This document shows positions 55,985-64,000 of a stretch of DNA of 64,000 nucleotides, in pieces. The DNA is from Hyaloscypha bicolor E (Eukaryota; Ascomycota; Leotiomycetes; Helotiales; Hyaloscyphaceae): positions 1,958,442-2,022,441 of the forward strand of contig NW_020194619.1 in the NCBI RefSeq assembly GCF_002865645.1. Direction: 5' to 3'. Each line of letters begins with the position of its first letter. The stretch's first letter is position 1. The position numbers and the translations under genes were made by a program. The notes below the pieces were generated by a model. That model saw nothing but the letters and a program-made list of their open reading frames with translations. It searched no databases and was not told where the DNA came from.

Positions 55985-58920
55985 TCCTTAATTAAGCTTA
56001 ATTTAGCTCAAAATAGCCCTGATTTTAAGCTAAAACCACTTAATAAATAAGGCTCTCTCTTTAAATATAGTTACTTAGGAAAGATATTAGATCTAATATA
56101 AAAGGATCCCAAAGATACTTATATATATACTATTAAATACTTAGTTCGAGGATATAAGTAAGTTAATATATTAATTTATAATTAAATATTTACTAATTAA
56201 TATAATAGTAAAACTTGAATAAATTAACGAATATATACTCCTTCGAGTAATTATTATACCCATTTTCGATATTCCTATGAATCTATAAACCTTTAGGCCT
56301 TTAAAGAGGGTAAGAATAATAGTAAGTTATTTAATATTTAATAAAAAATTAGATTTACTAATATATTTAATAGGTGAAAGCAAAGCTTCTATTTAACCCT
56401 CTTAATTAACTATAAATATCCTTTTTAATAAGTAATCGGGACAGAAAGAAGAAAGCTTTACTACTAATTACTTTAAGAAATTATTATTAAACTTTATTAT
56501 TAATAATAATATTTCTTTTCGAGCTATTACTATACTAAGCTTTATAAAGCTTATATCTTATTTAAATTAGTAAGTTCTTATTCCAGATCTCTTTATTTAT
56601 ATATATACTAATACTTTATAGTCAAGTATCTACTATATATTTAAAAACTCTTATAAATAAGCTTAAATTATATTATATTAAAAAGAGTTTAAATATTAAA
56701 GAAGAATTACAAGAGAATATTAAATCTCAAGGAACCTTCTCTATTACTTTAGATGTTTATACCTTTATAAATTAAAAGGCATTTCTTGGAATTACTATAT
56801 AAGTTAATAAGTTATTAATTAAATTCTTTTTTAAAAATATAATATACTAATATAATTTTAAATACTTTATAAATCAAGATTTTATATTAAAATCTTATTT
56901 ACTAGCTATAAAAGACTTAAAGGATATATATTCTGGTATTTATATGCTTTCTATTCTATTAGAAACTTTAAAATAATATAATATTAAATATAATATAACT
57001 AGGTAAGTAATTTTAATTTTATTTAAAATTATTATTAACTAACTTTAAATTAATATTACTCGAGATAATACTAGCTCAAATAATACTTTATTAAAGGCTT
57101 TTATAAAGCATTATAATAAGAAAGACATTAAGTTTTAAGGAAATATTACTTATATAGCTCATGTTTTAAATTTAGTAGTTTAAGATATTTTAAAAGCTCT
57201 TATTAAGAACAATTATAATACCTCTTATTCTATAGATTTATACGAGCAAGAAATAGAAGAACTTAAATATAGAGAAAAAGAAGAGAGAGAACAAGTAATA
57301 AGTAAGTTTCCTATATAATTTATAAGAGTTTTATTAATAAATTATAGATTTATTAATTTAGAGAAAGGTTCGAAAGACTATTATAGGTCTTAAATATAAC
57401 CAAGAAAACCGACGGTTATTAGAAGCTCTGTGACGGCGCTGGCTGGGGGCCAAAGGGGGGTGGCTATCACATGACTGGTTTCACCTAGCTAGCCGGCGTT
57501 TCAGTGGTTTTAGCTAGTATTTCCCTCCTTTTATCCCCTTTCCTTCTCTCTCTCCTTCTTCTCCTTAGCTTAGTATTCTTAATACATGGGATTTTCCTGG
57601 ATCTTTGAGCCTTTGTACCATTGCCTCGATCCCGCCGTCACAAGCTCAAATTAAAGCTTTTAATATAGAAAATACTCGATTTCCTCAACTTAGTAAGTAA
57701 TTAATTTTAATTTTTTAATTTTTTAATTATTAATTATTAATTAATACTAATTATTTATAGATCAAAAAAACAGTAGTTTTTGACTTATTATATATTAAAG
57801 AATTTTTTATATATATATAAAGCTATTAAAGTAGTTATTAATAGCTCTAATTCAAAGGCTTTTAAAAATAAAAGATTAGTTTTAACTAATATTGAAATTA
57901 CTTATTTAAATAATATTTTAAATATAATTTCAATATTTATTAAAGCTACGACTAAGTTACAAGCCGAAAATTATCCGACTATATATTATATTATACCTGA
58001 GGTATATAAAATATATAATAAACTTGAAAATTTTAAAAAGGAATTTAAAGTAAGTCTTTTTTTTAAATTCTTCTTATATTATTAATAATATTATACTAAT
58101 ATTTAATAGAACAAAGTATTTACAGATATTATTAATAAGGGTATAGCTAAGCTTCGAAAATATTATCCTAAAACAGGTATTTTAGATAATAAAAGTAAAG
58201 CTTTATATTTGGCTCTTATTCTTAATCCTCGAATTAAACAAGAAGAATTAACTAGTATTAGCTTATCTAATAATATATCTTCGGATATATATAATAGATT
58301 AAAGACCAATTATAATATATAAGTAATTCCTTTAATTATTCTTTAATAAATTAATAACTAATTTTATATTTAGATATAAATATAATTATAATTTATCCTA
58401 TACTAGATCTAATTCCTCGGATATTAATATGGCCGATTCCAATAAAGATGACTTAGATATATATATTACTAATAAGTCCTCTAATATAGAAGACGAATTA
58501 GTAACTTATTTGAAGGAAAAGAGAGAAGATAGGAAAGTAAGTAAAATTTACTTAAATTCTATTAAATAATTACCTAATATTTCCTTAATATTTTTTAATA
58601 TATTGGTACTAATATATATATAGATTAAGCTATTAGATTATTAGAAGTCTAATGCTACTAGATTTCCTGTTTTAGCTTTAATAGCTAGGAAATATTTAGG
58701 AATTCCAGCTTTCTTAGTTACTAGCGAGAGATTCTTTTCTCAAGATGCTCTTATTATGTCTAAACTATGTAATAGACTTAATAAGAGTACTTTTGAGATG
58801 ATAGCTTGCTTAAAAAGCTGGGGAATATTTAAAGATGAATTAAAAGAAGCTAAAAAAGAGGAGAAAAAGGAGAAGAAAACAGAGAAAAACCAAGATTGTG
58901 AGGAGGATAATTAGGTTATT
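55985..58920 (+). pseudogene. hAT transposase of copy B, interrupted
   Basis: The coding region is homologous to that of copy A, broken by stops and by the LTR insertion at 57429. The best-kept stretches are about 57780-58050 (NIEITYLNNILNIISIF, KLQAENYPTIYYIIPEVY) and the C-terminus around 58670-58830 (FPVLALIARKYLGIPAF, NRLNKSTFEMIACLKSWGIF). Confidence 0.8.
57429..57642. mobile_element. Solo LTR, 214 bp, nested in hAT copy B
   Basis: It begins TGTGACGGCG and ends CGCCGTCACA, a perfect 10-bp terminal inversion. It is flanked by a 5-bp duplication AGCTC (57424-57428, 57643-57647). Copy A has the uninterrupted site (GAAGCTCAAATT), which proves insertion. The stretch is GC-balanced and C/T-rich (CTTCTCTCTCTCCTTC) amid AT-rich DNA, so it shows no RIP. 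The terminus and duplication length fit an LTR retrotransposon; the Ty3/Gypsy class is a guess. Confidence 0.85.
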
Positions 58921-59184
58921 ATTATAGAAAATTAGTATTTAGCTATTATTATATAAGCCCTACCATATTTTAATTAGGGCTGCTTAATAAGTACCTTACT
59001 TATTTAATAATTATTAAGTAAAAGTTAATTTACTATAGTCACGTGACATATTAATCAGATTAATCATAATTAATCTGATTAATTATTCTAATCTAATCAA
59101 AAAAAATCTGAATTACGTTAATCATATTCTAATCTAATCTAATCATGATTAATGTGATTAATTCTTTGACACACTGGACGCAAA

Positions 59185-59457
59185 ATGGCGACTATTTTCT
59201 CGCTTTTGGATCGGACCGACTGTAGTATGCTATGTGTGCTTACCTCCTTTTCTTAATGTCTTACACTACTAAAAAATGCCCGTCTTTCTATATTCAAAAG
59301 CTCCGTCTGTGCACACCCTAAATTCCAATCTTCTCATATAAAGACATCCTCTCCATCCATAATACTCTTCTTCCAACAAGTCATATCAAAGTCTCAGCAA
59401 TATTTATCACTCCACCACTCTCCCAAGTTTAGTAACTTGACTCTACCTGTACTCGCG
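59185..59457 (+). promoter_or_regulatory. Promoter and leader of small secreted protein gene
   Basis: 273 bp lie between the hAT target duplication and the ATG. A TATAAAG box lies near 59337, and a pyrimidine- and CA-rich leader follows (CTCCACCACTCTCCC). So an intact-looking core promoter begins right after the transposon. Confidence 0.5.
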
Positions 59458-59640
59458 ATGCAACCCTCCAGCACCCTTCTCACCTTCGCCCTCTTCCTCA
59501 CACCTATCCTCGCCACGCCAATCGAGATCCATGGAGATGGCAGCAGATGCGTTCAGACATGCAATAAGAAATGCGTTTGCTGGGGCAATTGGATTGATGA
59601 ACCGCATTGTGGGGACAACCCTTGTGGAATTGGAAGATAG
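59458..59640 (+). CDS. Small secreted Cys-rich protein
   Basis: 60 aa in one exon. It has the signal peptide MQPSSTLLTFALFLTPILA and a mature part of about 40 residues with six Cys (CVQTCNKKCVCW, then HCGDNPCG). An even number of Cys in a short mature peptide suggests a disulfide-stabilised fold, as in secreted effectors or antimicrobial peptides; the sequence is not recognised. A longer in-frame upstream start (59437) is not an ATG and would spoil the signal peptide. It sits 280 bp from hAT copy B, a common place for fast-evolving secreted genes. It could be a chance ORF, but signal, Cys pattern and TATA box together make it likely real. Confidence 0.65.
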   Translation: MQPSSTLLTFALFLTPILATPIEIHGDGSRCVQTCNKKCVCWGNWIDEPHCGDNPCGIGR

Positions 59641-60172
59641 TTTACGCAGAGACATGAGAGCTTGATAAGGATTGTGCTTGATGGAATGATGATGAGTTGT
59701 GGTGGTCGGATATACTTCTTGGTTAGCTGGGTGATTCGAGGTACTGACCTCATTGGACCTAGCTTGAATGAGCAATGGCAGGAAAACCAATGTCCTTTAC
59801 TAGCCATAAAAATCCAACCCCTGCCTAGCCGTGCTCTCCTTCATATACAAACCTGACCACACGGGCCATATCAAAAGTCGTTAAATTGCGAGCCATCCTA
59901 CAGTCCAAGTCTGCTCACATCCCCTACATGCCTCCCCTGCTTCGCTGCATCTACTGCACTTTGTCACTGCTCCAAATACTTCCCAACTACTGTGATGTGC
60001 CTACAGCCATTCTGAGACACAGTCAAGGAATCCTCGCTCTGTCCTATCAGGCAGCACAGGCAGCAAACTCAATATACCTAGTTCAGTCTGGACAATCACC
60101 TTAGCGACCATGACCAATGCACCTGGCTCTGTCTGAACGATCGTTTCCATTTTCTATACTTTGTCTATGATG
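59641..60172. other. Intergenic region
   Basis: 3' flanks of the small secreted protein gene (plus) and the amidase gene (minus). No gene recognised. Confidence 0.6.
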
Positions 60173-62049
60173 TCACACATTATTAACTGGTATATTTTTA
60201 CTTCTATAATCCAGCCACAGCGGAGCTGTCCTCTTATACTTCGTTCCACTACTGGCCTGTAAATCTTCAATCGCACTCGCATATCTAACCAGCGTCTTCT
60301 CACTCCACGCAGTTCCCATCAGTGCCAGTCCAAACGGCATTCCCGTCTCAGGACTCAAGCCCGCTGGGAGGGTAATCATTGGATAGCCTGCCTGAGCAGC
60401 AATCTGGTACGTCTGCCCAACATCAGGTGGAACGAGGAGCGCAGTGAGTTGAGTCCCGTTGTTGTACAACGCTGCATCGATGCCTTCTTCGCGTGTGGTG
60501 CGGTGGCAGAAAGACAGCGCTTGCCAGTATGTTTCGTCCATGATGCCGCCTGTTGCAAGTGAGGCGTTGAAGCCGTCTTGACCGGATTGGAACGCGGGAT
60601 GGACGTTTGGTATTCCGCCTTCCGAGCCGACGTTGTCGATATTGTATTGGACGATGTCTTCAAGTGATCTGATGGCGGTGTTGTTGAGCTCGGCTAGATA
60701 TTTGGTGATATCATTGTAGAAATCGGTTTTTACATAGGTATATTCGGACTCGTTGGGGTAGCCGCGTGTGGTACCGTAGTCCCAGTTCCAGAAGTTGGGA
60801 CTGATGATTGTTTGCCAGTGTGGGAGTTCTGTGCCATTGATGATTGTTGCCCCGGCTGATTCGATGAGATCGACAAGCTCGACAAGCTGATCTTGTTGAT
60901 TTTGAGGTGCTAGTTGCCAGAAGCTTAGCCATGGCAGACCGAACACGGCACCTTTCAATGCTTCCTTGTTGGCTAGGAATTGGGCGAAGCCACCAGCGGG
61001 AGCTTGTTGAACGAGAGTATAATTATCATGAGGGTCTTGACCGTAGATGCCATCGAGGCAGTACGTTGCATCACGAACAGTTCTCGCAAGACATCCCACA
61101 GTATCCTGATTGTGCGACTCTGGAATAACGCTGCAGAGAATTAACAAGATTCGAGGCGGAACTTGGGTCGCTCACCCAGCACGAGACGTCAATCCAACGG
61201 TAGGCTTGATCCCAACAAGCGCATTCCGTTCAGCAGGGTTTATAACACTTCCATCAGTCTCCGTACCAAGGGCGAAAGTGATAAGATTCGCAGCCACGGC
61301 AGCAGCGCTACCAGAGCTGCTCCCACCAGGGTTTGTAGTCAAGTTGTACGGCGATCGGCATTGGTCCCCTCTAGCAGAATATCCTTCAGAGTAAAGATTC
61401 GACCGCATATCTGCCCATTCGCTCAGCGTAGCATGGCCCATCAAGAGAGCTCCTGATTCCCTCAGGAGATGCACAACATGAGCATCTCTTGGAATAACAG
61501 ACCCCAGTAGCATCCAAGACCCGGCGGTTGTCTCCATCTTGTCTTTTGTGCCAATGTTATCTTTGACCAGGAAAGGGATGCCATGAAGAGGCCCACGAAC
61601 ACGTCCTTGAGCACGTTCACGGTCGAGCGCCTCCGCAATTTCGAGGAAATCAGGGTTAATTTCCATGATCGCTCTGGTTACTGAATCAATTAAATGCTCA
61701 TTCGGGTACCATGTCAAGCCCACCTAATGTATCCATCTGCCTGATATACCCTCTGCAAATAGCAAAGAGCAAGCTGAACCGAAGTCAGCCTGCCACTGGA
61801 CAGTTCTCGTTGAAGCTGATCAATTGTGGCTTCTTCAAGCTTGAAGCCATTGCACAATGGCATCGGGAACCGTCCGCTATCCGCCAATGATCCATTTTGC
61901 AGCACCGGAAAGTCGTATGGGTATGGTGACTCGAGGGTCTGACTCTCAACAAGCTGGCTGGCATTGTAATTGAGGTCTTCGTGTGCTACTGAGGGAGGAA
62001 AAAGGTTGAAGGCAATGCTGATTGCTGCTAAGAACGAGCGGAATAGCAT
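60173..62049 (-). CDS. Secreted amidase (amidase signature family)
   Basis: Three exons (61724-62049, 61176-61673, 60173-61130) with introns of 50 and 45 nt give 593 aa. The ATG at 62047-62049 is used because it starts a signal peptide (MLFRSFLAAISIAFNLFPPSVA); an upstream in-frame ATG would add 33 residues. The amidase signature is complete: GIPFLVKDNI (Lys146), NPGGSSSGSAAAVAAN (Ser227, cis-Ser) and LGTETDGSV (Ser251, nucleophile), with the usual spacing for the Ser-cisSer-Lys triad. Later blocks ([56 protein letters not shown]) fit fungal acetamidase/Glu-tRNA amidotransferase-A-like members. It hydrolyses an amide outside the cell or in the secretory route; the substrate is unknown. It is intact. 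Confidence 0.92.
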
Positions 62050-62569
62050 GATGCCTTGTTGTCGTGCAGTACTCGCAGGGAGGACGAAGGAAGGGGCATG
62101 GAACAATGAGAAAGACAAAAAAATTAGAGGTCTGGGACCAACACTCATTTATACTTTCCCGATAACATATTTTCTACTGTCAAAAGATAAGAGATCGCAC
62201 TGCAGGGGGCCGCTGCAACTACCATTCTTAGCCTTAGAAGCCGCCAAAGGTGGGGATGACAGTGGAGAGCTCCGAGCAAATCGAGCCATGGGAGAGCCAT
62301 CGAATGCGCTGAAATAAAGAAAGCGTTCATAAAATACACTCGAAAGGAGAGACTTGGAGAAGTATAATGAATACAGGTGAAGATATATGTTTCAAGAAGC
62401 CACTGGGTGGAGCTTCGTCGGGCGATGTTTCAGCCGCGATGACGTTGGATTACCCCTGCAACGGCATGTGCCAAGGGTCTTGTGAACAAAACCTCCACAT
62501 TGCAACTCTCCAGGCATCACCTCTTCCACTCTTCTTCAACAACTTCGACAATTGCTCTCCAACTCCAAC
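62050..62569. promoter_or_regulatory. Divergent promoter of amidase and TMEM19-like genes
   Basis: About 520 bp between the two starts. No recognisable motif beyond AT-rich patches near 62160 and 62340. Confidence 0.5.
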
Positions 62570-63807
62570 ATGAAGGCCATCATAGCTGTGCCAGTTACCC
62601 TGGCTATGGTATATCGCGCCTGGTCGCATCAATCCTTGACACCAGCCGGAATCGTCGCAGCAACGTTAACAGCCATTGCACATGCCGTGCATCCCTGGAG
62701 CTTACCTTTCGCCTTGCTTATTGTGTTCTTCCTAGCCGGCACGCGAGTCACAAAAGTATGGAATCTTCTACCTAATGCAATCTCTGGGCATCTGTTGACA
62801 AGCAACAGGTAAAGCACGATGTCAAAGCTAAGCTCACGATGCAATCGTCCGGGAACTCGGGTGGTGAAGGGGCAAGGACACATATCCAAGGTAAGTAAGC
62901 ACCTTGAGCGGCCGACCAGGCAGTACTGATGGATGCAGTGTTCGCCAACTCAGGCGTTGCCTCGATTCTCTGCCTCCTCCATGCCTACCAGCTACGGCAG
63001 CAAAGTCCCGACACCTGCTATTCCTGGCCAGGAGATCTCCTCATCGTCGGCATCATCGCAAATTATGCTGCTGTGGCAGCAGACACGTTTAGTTCGGAGC
63101 TTGGAATCCTCTCGAAATCCCACCCTCGACTCATAACCTCCATTACATTCCGAAAGGTACCGCCAGGAACAAATGGAGGCGTCACAGCATACGGGTTGGC
63201 AGCGGGTCTTCTCGGATCTTTGATCATTGTCACCACATCAATGGCACTGACTCCGTTCTGTCCGCCAAAATCTCCAGTTACCGGTCAGCGAGATATGCAT
63301 GGCTGGACTTTGACAGAAAGGAATCGCTTCACATTTGCAATGGCGTTATGGGGAGCACTGGGAAGTGTTCTGGACAGCCTGTTAGGAGGCTGGCTACAGC
63401 AGAGCGTGGTAGATACCAGAACAGGTCGAATCGTCGAAGGCGAGGGAGGAAAGAGAGTGCTCGTTTCCAAGAAGGGCCCGAACAGCATGCACTACAAAAA
63501 GCGCGCAGAGATCAAAGCGAGTCTCTTGAATGGCGAGGGCAAGAATGCGATACCAATGCAAGGCCCGGCAGTTGAAGATGAACTCGACCATAAAATGGGC
63601 GACATGGACAAATACGACGCGAGGAAGAAGTTTCGAAAGCCTAGTTTCGGGGACGAGAAGCCAAGTCGGATTGTAGAGAGTGGGATGTTGAGCTTGCTCG
63701 ACAATAATGAGGTCAACTTCGTGATGGCCCTCACCATGAGCTTGGGCGCTATGGGCGTGGCAAGCTGGCTCTGGGATGTTCCTTTCAGCAGCATTTTACC
63801 AGTGTAA
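62570..63807 (+). CDS. TMEM19/DUF92 family membrane protein
   Basis: Three exons (62570-62755, 62809-62890, 62939-63807) with introns of 53 and 48 nt give 378 aa. Splicing restores the family core GTRVTKVKHDVKAKLTMQSSGNSGGEGARTHIQVFANSGVASIL. This is followed by ANYAAVAADTFSSELGILSKSHPRLITS and KVPPGTNGGVTAYGLAAGLLGS, which are diagnostic of PF01940. Four to six hydrophobic segments are visible (around residues 5-70, 150-170, 190-215 and the C-terminus). A charged insertion of about 90 residues (RTGRIVEGEGGKRVLVSKKG to SRIVESGMLSLLDNNEV) precedes the last membrane segment, as in other fungal members. The bacterial relatives of this family are linked to isoprenoid-phosphate handling, but the function in fungi is not established. 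It is intact. Confidence 0.9.
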
Positions 63808-64000
63808 AATTCACAATATAACGTTAGGTTTTCCAGCATGCGAGATGGATTTGAAACAAAGCGTATAATTATGTGTGACTATTCAAAGCATAGCGGTATC
63901 CCAAGCATTTGCACTCTAGAACATGTATCGCTCCTTACCATCTTCTATCCTGCTCTCAGCTTTATGTTTACTGTAGCATACAAGCCTTAAACTTTTCACA
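63808..64000 (+). other. 3' flank of TMEM19-like gene
   Basis: Probable 3' untranslated and intergenic sequence to the edge of the window. Confidence 0.6.

Larger units (their letters stand above)
55432..59176 (+). mobile_element. hAT DNA transposon (copy B) with nested solo LTR
   Basis: 3745 bp (about 3.53 kb without the nested LTR), flanked by an 8-bp duplication GACGCAAA (55424-55431 and 59177-59184). Both ends read CAGTGTGTCAAA inward with AT-rich ATTAGATTAATC words behind. Internal sequence parallels copy A (34.9-38.5 kb) along nearly its whole length: leader, transposase pieces, and the dimerisation region LIARKYLGIPAFLVTSERFFSQDA near 58680-58745. Many more stops than in copy A (for example at the initial Met region) show a longer or heavier history of mutation in the coding part, although its termini are intact. 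Inactive. Confidence 0.93.

Noticed and set aside
1..64000. Starship-type giant element, CRISPR array, rRNA or tRNA genes
   Set aside because: No tyrosine-recombinase captain, no regularly spaced spacer array and no cloverleaf or rRNA sequence was seen by eye. A tRNA scan would be needed to exclude tRNAs fully.

Overview
The window comes from a filamentous ascomycete (Pezizomycotina). Introns are short, about 45-100 nt, and the coding islands are GC-balanced and separated by very AT-rich islands. The gene set is typical of the group: a HET-domain protein, an Egh16-like secreted protein, Vps62, a dynamin-family GTPase and a secreted amidase. The repeats carry CpA-to-TpA type damage (TG to TA, CA to TA), the signature of repeat-induced point mutation (RIP). 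I cannot fix the genus; Leotiomycetes is a guess.

Layout. 0-9 kb: a cyclase-family gene and a truncated MFS transporter gene in divergent orientation, a decayed beta-propeller lectin gene, and an intact HET-domain gene whose N-terminal module is triplicated. 10.4-15.6 kb: a complete but dead Ty1/Copia element (both LTRs, 5-bp target duplication, minus orientation). 16.3-16.8 kb: four imperfect tandem repeats of about 143 bp. 17.6-20.4 kb: an RIP-mutated hAT transposon with 8-bp duplication. 22-31 kb: a gene island with VPS62, two tandem cupin/JmjC-like genes and a dynamin-like GTPase. 31.2-39.2 kb: a 960-bp hAT-type non-autonomous element, a broken GNAT-like gene, a Cys-rich secreted protein gene, a 3.6-kb hAT element and a 210-bp MITE with TA duplication. 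39.5-45.8 kb: a SERAC1-like alpha/beta hydrolase with a membrane segment and a CaaX-like end, an Egh16-like gene with a GC-AG intron, and an orphan coding fragment. 46.5-47.4 kb: a fold-back hAT-type element. 48-54 kb: a flavin monooxygenase with one frameshift, a Cys-rich single-pass membrane protein with cytoplasmic repeats, and a DAO-type FAD oxidoreductase. 55.4-59.2 kb: a second copy of the 3.6-kb hAT family, itself interrupted by a GC-rich solo LTR. 59.4-64 kb: a 60-residue Cys-rich secreted peptide, a secreted amidase and a TMEM19/DUF92 membrane protein.

How it fits together. No biosynthetic or catabolic cluster is evident. The housekeeping and membrane-traffic genes (VPS62, dynamin, TMEM19-like) are intact, while the accessory genes near repeats (MFS, lectin, GNAT, orphan fragment) are broken. 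Two proteins from families tied to fungal non-self recognition (HET; SERAC1-like hydrolase) and three secreted or surface Cys-rich proteins sit among the repeats, the usual picture of a rapidly evolving compartment. The transposons can be delimited to the base because duplications and termini survive; their order of insertion can be partly read (solo LTR inside hAT; hAT inside an older repeat).
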